A stretch of DNA of 64,000 bases from contig VZTG01004171.1 of the NCBI GenBank assembly GCA_013397845.1, forward strand, positions 207 through 64,206. Reading direction: 5' to 3'. The DNA is from Melanocharis versteri (taxonomy: Eukaryota; Chordata; Aves; Passeriformes; Melanocharitidae). Under the pieces are notes generated by a model. It ran no database searches. It saw nothing but the letters and a program-made list of their open reading frames with translations, and had not been told where the DNA came from. Shown piece by piece: positions 25,806 through 36,600 of the stretch. Position 1 is the stretch's first letter; the number at the start of each line of letters is the position of its first letter. Position numbers and translations under genes: made by a program.

Positions 25806-27022
25806 TGTAGAAAATTTAGGTCAGTGTGGTGCTATTGCCTTCAGGGTTTCCAGACTCAGACCAACAGGTTTCCATTGTCTTTGTTTTCCACAAGGTGCAG
25901 TGTGTGAAGTGCAAATTTAATTATGGCCCAAGTACTAGGCTAGTGCAAGTGGTTTTGTGTGTTTAACTAGGATTTCTGAAAAAGCTTCCCTGGAAGCTCT
26001 GGCAGCAATATGCAGTTACCTGGGCTCGAGCTTTACCACTCTCTGCCATGGATGCCAGGGCTGGAATGTACTGTGCCATAACCTGCCATCCTCCACCAGC
26101 CCAGCTCCTGACCCAGTGGCTACACTGGCTGTGCGCTCTGCTGTGCATTGCATGGCTCACTGCAAAGCAATCTGGCTAGAGGCTGCGGTGTCAAATGCTA
26201 CTGTAGGATTTCAACATGCCTCAAAGATGGGAATTGGAATGTAGCTTCATTGGAACATAACTTAATTTCTTTTCTTCTCCCTCTTTACAAATAAGAAACA
26301 GTTAGGACAGTTGGGCTGGTTAAAATTAGTTACATTCTAATTAAAGGGATTAGGAATATGGCCAGAAACCCTACTTCTTTGGGGAGAAGAGCACTAAGGA
26401 ACAAAATGTGCTACCACAAACACCCTGTGCTGAGTGAGGGCCAGATAACTTGGAGCATCCTGTGCCCCAACTTTGCAAAATCTTTGTCTGATCACAGCAG
26501 CCAGCAGAGATATCACAAAGAGTGTGTGAACAGGTGCTCAAATGTCTCTCGTGACTTTACCACTAAGGCAGATACAGTTTCAACTAAGATTTCTTGTCCT
26601 GACCTTTATTTTTGAAGGCTTTACTTTTACTTCAGCTCTTACCTGGCTGGCTGTGAATGCAAACAGGCAGACCTAGACATGCAAGTTAAATGTGCTGTCT
26701 GTGTAGGGAGGGTTATGAACTTCCTGCAACATGTTTTCCTAGATATCTTCTGTGGATTTTTACACAAGAGGATATGAATATTTCAGGTGTAGCCATTGTA
26801 CTTCAAGGTTAGATAATTTCTGATACCGATTAATACCTTCCCCATCCCCAATGCAGGTTAAGGATTTTACATTCCTCTATTTAGTGAAGATTCTTGCAGA
26901 AGTGTAGCACAGCAAATGGCATGCTTGACACCTGCCTGTGAGGGCTAAGAAGGGTTTGCTGCAGCCCACCTCCCTTCTCTTTGTTGTACAGCACTTCTCC
27001 ACTGACAGTGGTTCAGCTTCTG

Positions 27023-30000
27023 ATGGAGGAGCAAAACGTTCCCAGCGAGGTGCCGGCAGCCCTAAAGCGCCTGGCCAAATACATAGTGCGTGGTTTCTAT
27101 GGTGTGGAGTGCTCCCTGGCCCTGGATGTGCTGATCCGCTACCCCTGTGTGAAAGAGGATGACTTGTTACAGCTGCTCAAGTACGAGCGTAAGCAACTGC
27201 GCACTGTCCTCAACACGCTCAAGGCAGACAAGCTGGTGAAGCTGCGGATGCGAGTTGAAACGGGGCCTAATGGGAAGAGCACGAGGCACAATTACTATTA
27301 CATCAATTACAAGGTGCTGGTGGATGTGGTAAAATACAAACTGGATCATGTACGTCGGAAAATAGAAGCAGATGAGCGGGATTCGACCACCAGATCCTCT
27401 TTTAAATGTCCATCTTGCTCTAGCACTTACACGGACCTTGAAGTCAATCAGCTCTTTGATGCATTTACAGGTGTGTTACTTATATTGCTTATCTTATATT
27501 GCTCAAAGAATAACCCTGATAGCACAAAATTGTTTCCTAAGAAAACTTGGCAATAAAAGCATGTTTGTTAGGATACGCTTCCCGTTTGCTGGTGGACGAG
27601 GGTCTGGGACAGGGGATGCTGGGAGGTGAGGGTAAGAGAAATGCTGCCTCTGTAGAACAGGCCACGCAAAAGGAAGAATAATCTTGAACATATGAGCTGG
27701 GGCTGGGAATCAGATTCCAGGCCTCAGCTTTGCTTTGAACCTGCTTGAGTAATCTTAACTCATCCAAGTTTTGTGAGTCTCACTTCCTCATTTGGAAATA
27801 TGAACACAGTACTGGCTTTACTCTGTTTTGAATCTCTTAGTTAATCCATTTGTGTGGTCAGCTCTTCTGATGGAAGAATTGAACAAGACAGGTAAAACTC
27901 TTTGCAGTCACCTACTGTAATAAGCATCTTGCAGCTCAGTGGCACCAGAGCTGTTCTGTCACTCCTGGGCTGGGAAGTTCAGTTCCTCCTGGGTCAACAT
28001 GACACATCCACAGCAGAAGTGGTGTCAGAGCTTGTGCGTTTTTCTTCTCTAAAATCAAAATAACTAGAGTATTATTTCAAAATGAGTCAAAACGGCATCA
28101 CATTACTCAGAGCACAGTTACTGTGCTGACATCTTGGTCATGGGATCTGCAAAGGATGCCAGAGTCAGGCAGAATGAACTTTATATGACTAACCTGAAAT
28201 GCCAATGGTGAAATTTGTGTTCTGCTAGTTAGCAAAATCATCCCTTTCTTCTAAATGGAGAGACTCTGTCGAGTTACTGAAATGCAAACATTGAGGCTGG
28301 TGATACATTTTCACAGAATAAACTCGAGGGTTTGTTTGTTTGTTTTCCTGAAGACATAAATATTTTAGCATATGCCTTGACTCTGACTCTGGAACAACTG
28401 AAAACAGATGCTACTTATGCTTGGAATGTCTTTTTCTTACATTTAGAACTGAGAAAATTAGACTGGAGAAGAAAAAATAATAAACTGATGATAGTACCTG
28501 TCTATCCAGCTTAAATTTCTCTCACGAGACATTTCTCACTTGCAGATAGCAAGTGTGTAATGCCAGTCTGTCTTAAGCTTGCCTGTAGAATTGAGTTCCC
28601 CTAGTTAATGTGAAATGGATAAAGCGAGAACGTCCGGGTAAATGTCCAGGCTGCAGACTGCTTAACAAGGAAGGTAATGCTGATACTTTTGCATTCTATG
28701 AACATGAGAATTCCCCCTTGGAAAATGTTGCAGAGACTTTCCGCTGCACTTACTGCAACACTGAAGTAGAGGAAGATGGCTCAGCATTTCCAAAGCACGA
28801 CGCTCGAACCTTGCTGACGAAGTTCAACGAGCAGATCGAGCCTGTCTTTGCGCTGCTGCGTGAGACTGAAGATATTGTGCTGCCCTATGACTTGCTGGAG
28901 CCTCAGCCAACAGAAATACCAGAATTATCAGAAAGGTATGAACATAAACCCAGAACTTCTGATCAATGCAAATTCCCCCAACAACTTTACAGTTGTAAAA
29001 TCTTTGAAATACTGAACTTGCAGCCTATGTACTCCATTCTGCTTTGTTCAGTACAGTCTGCTGCTTAATGAAGTCTGCAATATCTAAGGCATCCTAAATT
29101 ATTGCTATGCTTTTTTAGTTTCTGATACATTTTTTAAGTAATTTATTTCCCAGATTACTCCTTCAGCTAATGTTCACAGCCCTTCCTATGAGAAAGTAAT
29201 GTTTCTCTATCAGAGTGCTTCATCCAGAGATGCACTACTGAAGAGACTTTGCAAAAAGAAAGTGGTTCACAACCACTTGCCTCTGAGATGAGGTAAAAGG
29301 GAATGTAAATTTTGTTAATATAAAGCACTTGTTAAAGCTATTCTGCTGACAAAACATGTTTTTGGGGTTTGTTTTTTGTGATTGTTGTTCAGTTTTTTTC
29401 GAATGGGAACTGGGGGGTGGTCCTTGCCTGAATGCTACCTCTTCAAAATGTGTCACTTCATTCAGCTTTGATCCAACGCTGGGCTCAAGTGTGCTGGAAT
29501 GCTGCAGATGCCCTGAAAAATGGGCACACAGAAGTTCCGCTTTTGGCCTTACATACACCCAAAACTTCACTATTGATGTCCAAGACTCAAAGCACAAGAA
29601 GAAAACAAGAGAAAAAGCAACTGAAAAGCAACCTATCTGGTTGTCACAGAGCACTGTGGAAGGAGCAGCAACAGCCACCAACAATAGTGTCGGTAAGTTT
29701 AATGCATTAGCAAATAAATTCAGCAGCCCTAGTGCATTTAAATAAAGCTTCCCATTGAAAATGTAGTGAGCTTGGTTTAGAAGATAATGTTTCAATTCTG
29801 TGTTAGTGATTATCAGATCTTAGTTTCCAAAATCTAGTTTTAAGACTGAGGTAATATTCCTAAAGCCAGAGGTCAGGTACGTCCTGAAACTTCTGGTTTT
29901 AGCCATGCAGTAACGTTAGTGGTAATCTTTACAGTGGAAAGCTCTCAGAAATGTCTGTACTTTCAAGAGAATTCTAGTGTGGGTAAAAAAGATCCCAAGT

Positions 30001-30465
30001 AGAAAAAAAATCATCTATGTAGGATGCCTGTGGTAACTGTAAACTGTTGATCCCTCTAACACTTAGTATTGTGTGTTAGGAGTAAATGCTTCTGAAGAAA
30101 ATGTTAAAGAAACTGTCACTGATAATGAGATCATCAAGACTCTTCTGATCCATGAATCCAAGTCATCATCTAGCACAGACCAGGCTCCTGTTGTCAAAAG
30201 CAAACTCCATGGATCACACAGTGATAACAGTAAGTTTGAAGATGATGCCAAGCACTCAAGAGGAGCAGGAATGAAAGTAGCAGGCAGCAGCTTTGAACAA
30301 GAGGAGGAGCAAGAAACTCTGGGTCCTATTTTAATGGTAGCTGGTCGGCCCTGTTCATATGGTGAAGTTAGTGAAAACCCAGAGCTCGTATCTCTCATGA
30401 CAAATGAAGAGAGAGATGCTTATATAAAAGTAGGACAAGAAATGTTCCAGTCTGTCTTTGAGTAA
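27023..30465 (+). CDS. GTF2E1: General transcription factor IIE subunit 1 (TFIIE alpha), GTF2E1-like, 420 aa
   Basis: Coding exons: 27023-27470, 28734-28935, 29466-29692, 30080-30465. All junctions are GT-AG with matching phases: 1263 nt, 420 residues plus TAA (human: 439). TFIIE alpha recruits TFIIH to the Pol II preinitiation complex in the nucleus and stimulates promoter opening. The N-terminal half (residues 9-150) matches human without gaps: EVPAALKRLAKY, then the winged-helix region and MRVETGPNGKSTRHNYY. Zinc-finger cysteines are C129, C132, C154 and C157, as in human; the human MTGTFRC is here FTETFRC, with Glu created across the exon 1/2 junction. EEDGSAFPKHDARTLL, NEQIEP and LLRETED follow. 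The C-terminus keeps MVAGRP, GEVS and PELV, but the acidic tract is short. The ATG gives the same N-terminal spacing as human. A strong acceptor (ttctctttgttgtacag) before 26992 implies a 5' non-coding exon, and introns exclude a retrocopy. It may be a paralogue rather than GTF2E1 itself. Confidence 0.9.
27407..28756 (+). other. GTF2E1: TFIIE alpha C4 zinc finger, split by intron 1
   Basis: The first CxxC (FKCPSCSS, residues 129 and 132) is in exon 1 and the second CxxC (FRCTYC, residues 154 and 157) is at the start of exon 2. Both pairs are intact and spaced as in human. The zinc ribbon is needed for TFIIE structure in the known family, so this favours a functional protein. Confidence 0.85.
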
Positions 30466-30790
30466 CTACTACTGTAGGAATATCGAAGCTTGTATAGAAT
30501 GGATGAAGGCTTCTAACTTAAGTTCTTCAAAGTTTACCACTGAAGGGTTTTGTTTGAACGTGCTCTTAAGCAAGATGGTAATCCTGTAGTAGGTAGTAAC
30601 TACAGTTCAAATATTATCATTGCAGCCACAGCAAGTATTGTTTATTGTTGTAATGCTTAGACTTTGTGGATGAAGTAATTCGTTTTGGAGCATGAATCAT
30701 TTCAGGATACATTTGGATCTGATTAAAATAACATTTGAAAAGCAGTGATGCAATCTATAGTAAGAAATAAATTATTCCACCTTCCTCCCA
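30466..30790 (+). other. GTF2E1: TFIIE alpha gene 3'UTR with poly(A) signal
   Basis: The stop TAA ends at 30465. AATAAA is at 30766-30771, giving an expected 3' end near 30790 and a 3'UTR of about 320 nt. Confidence 0.65.
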
Positions 30791-31294
30791 GAAGTAACAG
30801 TTACTTCCAGCAGTGAAAATGAGTCCAAATCCAGTATGACTTGGTTTCATTCCATACAAGTTCATTAGGTCACTCACTGTACAACAGTAAAGGACAGGTG
30901 TCACACAGCAAGCTCCTCCTAAGGGAAGAGCTGTTACCAAATTGCATTAGCAATAGATAAAAAGCAATTCTGGCCTTTGAACTTTCATCCTGAAGACAAT
31001 TTTCCAATTCTTTGTACTCAGGGCACTACAGAACTGTCTTGAGTAATGAACTGGGCAAAATGTAACATTTCATTTTGGTCCAGATCAGTAAGGGAGCAAA
31101 CAATGTATCAAGCACAGGACTCTGCTTCTCCCATCTCACTCCCACACACTCCAGTGTTCTTTTTAAGCACAAAACAAATTCTACTCGAACAGAATTACAT
31201 GAGTAGAAGGACTGGCATTAGGCTTAAGTGAGAGTTTAACTTCTTCAACAGCTCTACTACTTGAGCAAGGGCTAATGAAAGTAGACCAGAAAGG

Positions 31295-31500
31295 CACAAA
31301 GCGAAACACAGGAGTTTCCCTCTGTTAGGAAACACTTCACTGTAAGGGTGACTGAGCACTGGCACAGGTTGCCCAGAGAGGTGGTAGTCTCCCACGAGGA
31401 AGATACTCAAACGCCACCTGGGCAAACAGGTCTGAGTGGCCCTGCTGGAACAAGATGACCTCGAGAAGTCCCTGCTGACCATTCCATGATGAAACAGTGA
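31295..31500 (+). repeat. CR1 LINE fragment
   Basis: The typical CR1 series is present: gaaacacaggagtttccctc, cttcactgtaagggtgactg, agcactggcacaggttgccc, agagaggtggtagtctccca, gatactcaaacgccacctgg, then a degenerate 3' tail with accattccatgatg. It has no coding capacity. Confidence 0.9.
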
Positions 31501-31547
31501 AGTATGACCAAAGAAATACCATTTCAATGCATTTTTCATGTCTACAT

Positions 31548-32100
31548 ACTGTTGGTTGATTTTTCTTTGCAGTAGCTAGTGTGGGGCTGTGTTTTGAATC
31601 TGTGCTGAAAGTAAGTGTTGATAACACAGAGATGTTTTCATTATTGTTGACCAGCACTTGCACAGAGTCCAGGACTTTCCTGCTAATCACCCCATGGCCC
31701 CAGGGAGCAGGCTGGGGGTGCACAGGTAGGAGGGGACACTGCCAGGACAGCTGACCCACACTGACCAAAGGGCTATTCCACACCATTTGGCATCATGCTT
31801 GGCCTATAAAGCTCAAAGAAGAAGGAAAGGGGGCAGTTCGAGTGATGGCATTTGTCTTCCCATGTCCTTGTTACGCAGCATGAAGCCCTGTTTTCCTGAA
31901 GTTGCTTAAACACCTGCTTGCCCTTTTGCTTTGTTTGCATGTGTAGCTTTTGCTTTACCTATTAATCTGCCTTTCTTTCAACTCTGAATTATTTTGCTTT
32001 CACTCTTCCACTTCTCTCTCTGATCCCACTGGCTGGGGAGTAAGGAAGCAGCTGCCTGGTGCTCAGTGGCTGGCTGGGGTTAAACCCACCATTCCAGGGC
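31548..32100 (+). mobile_element. Solo LTR of an avian endogenous retrovirus
   Basis: Landmarks in order: gttttgaatctgtgctga, gttgataacacagagatg, ggacagctgacccacactga, ccaaagggctattccacacc, a TATA-like TATAAA at 31805-31810, gatggcatttgtcttccc, gcttttgctttacctattaa, and a 3' end near ggctggggttaaaccca. This is an LTR type I know as common in songbird-like genomes. It shares most landmarks with the copy at 41.2 kb. No internal retroviral genes or second LTR are adjacent, so it is a solo LTR and non-coding. Confidence 0.8.
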
Positions 32101-33404
32101 AAGAATCCAGGAATGGTGCGTGCTCATGCTCTTTCTTGAGCTTAGAACTTCATGATTCAACATATAAACTAGTCTTGTTTCAAATTTTGCACATAATCTC
32201 CCTCTACTTATTAAAAATGTCCTTTTTTAGGTCTGAGTGATTCTTGGGCTAAATTAGTACCTAGAACTTTGACTGTTTCAGTTTCACAGGTTTGCCTTTA
32301 CCATTTTGAGGAGCAAGGAAATACATTGTGACAAAGTTTTTTTCTGCATACACTAGTACCACCAGTTTAAAGCCTGCAGAGTAACTAAACTGTCTTCAAA
32401 CCTTTTTCTAATCTACTTTCATCTTTGGACATGAGAGGCATGTGACCATAATCTGCCATTTCAAAATTAATTCATAAAACCTAGAGACACTCCAAACAAA
32501 CTAGAAAAAATCACAGAAGAATTACATTCTCGTTTTATTTAAACTTCAAGCATATTTAGGCTTCACCATCACTATACTGTCTCCAACAGTATATAGCCAT
32601 ATTATCATACTAACCTGAAAAGCAACACAATCCTGAATTAAAGATGACCAGTGCTTTTTAATTACTTTCAGAAAAGCCTTGTGTTTAAGGTAAACAGGAT
32701 CTTTATAATGCAGCAGGTCTGCTGAATAAGCTACTTCTAGCTCAGTTTTATGACTTAGTGTTATTAGCAACTCCGATCTGAAAAACTGAACAAAGTTTTC
32801 CAATCTACTTTTCTGTAATTCTAATTCCACCTTTACCATGAGACTTCAGGAGGTGCTGACTTCAACTGTTTTTTAAAAACATTAACTTTAATTGTAGTTT
32901 CCCACATTTCATTACAAAGTCAAACACTTTAGAACATATTCTCCAGACTTTCAATTGCAGCAATTTTAAATGTTACCTATGAAAAGGTACTAACATTTTC
33001 AGACAGGTTTAATCCTTTGAACATCAAAAGGATTCAGCAAATGCAGAAAAATACAGCTGGTTTCTGCAGTGAACTACAAACCTGGGGTATCCACCTTAGC
33101 TAAAACTGCTGAGAGAAGGGAATTCCACAGGCCATGAACAGGAACTTTTTTGTTACAGACCAGCTATACTCTAGGCTATAAAGGCAACATGTAGGTATGT
33201 ACTGTGTCTATACCTTGTATTTCGAGAAGATGCAAGAAACTTGGAGAATTTCTTGGCCCAGGAAAATTAGCAGTGTTTCTTGTAAGAGAAGGAGTAAATT
33301 GCTACAAGCATGCCAACAAGTCAATTAACTTCCAGCAACAAACTCAGCATACCAGTTCGTAAGCCAAAGAAAATTTTTCAAAAGAGAAAATTTACAGACA
33401 AGTC

Positions 33405-33698
33405 CAAACTTTATTTAAAACTACCATTTCGAACAATTTTAAAATTACCAAACAAGTCACAATAAAAAATAAAAAATTAAGACAGAAAAAGAACAGTGCA
33501 GCAAAACTGAATAGTAGTGGAATCAGTTCCAGCTGTTTAAACTGCCACAGGCAGAAGATCACATACCTATCCCTAAGAGGCAGTGTGTTAAAAATTTTAC
33601 ATTTTTATACACTTCCAGAATTCTGGGAAATTAGTGCTGATCTTCCATATGCATTTGTATACCTAGAGTTTATAAACACAGACATCTTCAGGTTATTC
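33405..33698 (-). other. PCM1: PCM1 3'UTR with poly(A) signals
   Basis: After the PCM1 stop (33699-33701) the nearest reverse-strand AATAAA is at 33410-33415 (read as tttatt on the + strand), giving a 3'UTR of roughly 300 nt. A second AATAAA at 32533-32538 could give a longer 3'UTR of about 1.2 kb. Confidence 0.55.
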
Positions 33699-36600
33699 TT
33701 ACGCATTTTGAGCTCCAAGAGTTTCTGTAAAATAAGAATAAAATCATTGTCTAACATCTACAAGACATCAAACAGCTCATGACCACATTTGAACTGCTAT
33801 TTCATCCTCACAAGCATTTTGAGCCATGGCTTACTTGAACAGCTACAGCCATTCCCCCATACACAGCTTAAGAACAGCTTAGAGCTAGCCACAACTTTGG
33901 TGTGGCATGGCATTCCTGGTCAGACTGTTCCCAAGCAGGCCTGGACATCAGTATCCACCAAATGGGCACAACAGACTTGTGCTGGCAGAGCTATGACAAG
34001 CAGAATGCTGACAGGCAGTGAATGAAATGGAAGGAAAGATGCACCTTCCTTCACGCTTTGTTCTGAAAAAAATCTGTGCTGCCACTGCAAATGCATTAAA
34101 AAAAAAAAGCAGGTTCATCAGCTTATGCTGTTTGAGGAATTGGAACGAGGTACACTAGCAGAAAACTGCTAATATCAGAACACCCAGTTCATGCCCTTAT
34201 ATATGCCATTACTGTACACTGCACTGGAGAATTACAAGTCTAACAATAAAATAGAAGTCTCTAATACTGTAATTTTGTCACAACATCATAGAAGAAAAGA
34301 GAAACGTTTTCTCTGATCTGCACTGTCATTAAGTTTTTGTATCTACATAAAAATATTTCATGAAAATGAAAAATTTTATTGCTATCAAGTATAGTGGAAC
34401 TTTTTTCTACCTCATGGTATACTTCATATGAAAAATTTCTTTCCCCCTGAGGAGATATTTTACTATTCTGAAAAGTCTCCCGAATGTTTCTATCACAAAA
34501 ACACTGAGTAGTCTGTCAGGAAATTATACTGAGCATTATTAAATCAGATAATAACAATTATAATTTACAATATTGTTAAACCAAAGCTTGTGTAACAAGA
34601 AACAAAAATACTACTCCATTTGAATAAGTTTCAAAACCATTGTGTTGGGACATGCACTTGAAATATGTTAATTTTTATGACTTTATCAGCCACAAATCTA
34701 ACAAAGTATATAGAAGAGATATGGGCAGCAAAATAAAATCCCTTCATATCAATACAGTACTTTCAAATGCATGATAACAAAACCCAGTATTTTTACAGCA
34801 CCACAATAACTGCTTACTTCAGTCAGCACTATTTAAATTCTAGCATTCCAGAGTATTTTCCCAATTCGTGTGCAGAATATAGAAAATAATCTTTACCAGG
34901 TTCTTTCAATGTTTGGGCATCTCCTACTAATTCTTGATCTTGAGCTCCACCTCCATCCAATAATTCATCAGACAAACTGTTAGTTTGGGCCTCCGTTTCC
35001 ATTTTCTTCATTAACTCTGCCTTTGTAACAGAAAAAGCAAATCTCAAATTTCTGGGTAATTCTTACTGCTGTCTGGGTAACACAGAGATTTACGGTATGC
35101 AACTTGTAAACAACAGCCCCACAAATAATAGCAAAATACCTCTGAATACACAGCAAGTTTGAGGGGCAAGTCTTCAACTTTCACGAAGTCATCTTCATCA
35201 GATTTTTGACTTACATTTCCAGAACCAGGTTCCTGTTAATAAAAAATTGTGATATTTAAGAAGTGCTATTCTGTTTTATTTTCACTCCAAAACTATTAAA
35301 GTACATCAAAAAACCAATGCACATATCAAATTTGCAGATGGAAACGAAACAAGACTGCAAACCAGAAATAACAATGAAATAGAAAAAAAGCTGCTCATTT
35401 CTCTTGGATGTTATCTTAACTGAAATATACACACGTATTCGTTCACTAGCACAGGTGACTCTGTATCAGGGCTGCCAGCCATGGAGCTTTCAGAACTTGC
35501 ACCAGATTTGTTTTCTGCACATGTGGTATCCGGTGTTTGAGTTTCATTCGCTGCTAAAGATGAGCTTGACTCTTCTGTTTTCACAGTGGCTGTTACAAAG
35601 GATTCTGGGGTATTGACTGTTAAAGCGGGGGTATTCTCCATGACACTGAGGTAATGAGGCACAACCGTAGCCACATCTTGTTCACCTAAAACCACAGAAT
35701 TACATTTTAACTAGGCAGAGACAGTAAAAGATTCTGAACATACAAAAATGCGAGATTATTATTATTCTTTTAAAAACTATGATCCAAAGCTACAAATGAG
35801 CAATGAAAGTGAATTATAGTCTCTCAGACCAACACAAAGCTGACTGCAATAAAACATCAGCTATTTATACTCCTACATGCTTAAGTATAAGCAATTTATT
35901 GCATGAGAGTATGTGACTTGATTTCTGACTCAAAAAAGTTTAAAAAAAAAAAACCACAAGAAACAACTTCCAGAACTTAGTGACCAATTATAAAATAATC
36001 GTTCTAGGTATGAAGAGATATAATACAGAACAATAAACTCCTTAGTATTTTGCCACTCTAATATTGATTTTTAGTCTACAAAAAAAGGCCAAGAACAAAA
36101 CTAGTGTTTGCAACAGAAAAACACAGGGAAGGTGGTAGTAATGACAGTTACACTAGAAATAACATTCATGCAACCCAGTAATGCTCCCTTCTTTTGATGG
36201 AAAATAATTTCTTGGTTCTTAATCAGTTATAACATTACTCTCAGAATAAAAAAAAATATAAAGTGATTTCAATAACTAGTAAAATGGTAGTAGCAGAAAA
36301 AACAAGTACTAGACAAATCTAAACATCAAAACTCTGTAACGGACATATTAATTCTGATATAGTTGCGTGTCTAGAGCTACAACAATCAGCTAAAATTCTT
36401 GTTCGTGTCAAGCATTAAAACCACATCTACCGAAGATTATTCCATGTTTCCTCTTTAAAAGGTTTGCTATGTCAATATCAACACAGATAAATCCAGGCAA
36501 CTGATGCAGTCCCAAGAAAAAGACAATCCAGTAAATTTGACCATCTTTCTCTTAATTACACGTATCACAGGCACTGTCCAAGACAATTCTCACAATATGC

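Larger units (their letters stand above)
19450..26991. other. Intergenic, upstream of the TFIIE alpha gene
   Basis: This 7.5-kb region holds no recognised gene. I see a tRNA-like fragment near 23.95 kb, a G/T-rich tract near 24.55 kb, a GC-richer block at 25.04-25.33 kb, and an antisense CR1 piece near 25.7 kb. A 5' non-coding exon of the TFIIE alpha gene is expected here, because the first coding exon has a strong acceptor directly upstream, but I could not place it. Confidence 0.55.
30790..33400. other. Gap between convergent 3' ends
   Basis: The TFIIE alpha gene (+) and PCM1 (-) converge here. The gap carries a CR1 fragment (31295-31500) and a solo LTR (31548-32100). The right part (32.5-33.4 kb) is A/T-rich and could be an extended PCM1 3'UTR, since a second reverse-strand AATAAA lies at 32533-32538. 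No gene is seen. Confidence 0.6.

Noticed and set aside
29235..29795. 186-codon minus-strand ORF over the third TFIIE alpha exon
   Set aside because: It is antisense to a confirmed coding exon and its intron; no recognisable motif.
32820..32866. Alternative PCM1 terminal exon giving a VEVSTS end
   Set aside because: Its acceptor is A-rich and weak, and the segment at 33699-33724 gives a much better match to the human C-terminus.
33520..33560. Alternative PCM1 terminal acceptor at about 33546 giving an immediate stop
   Set aside because: The acceptor looks reasonable but adds no conserved residue, unlike the site at 33724.
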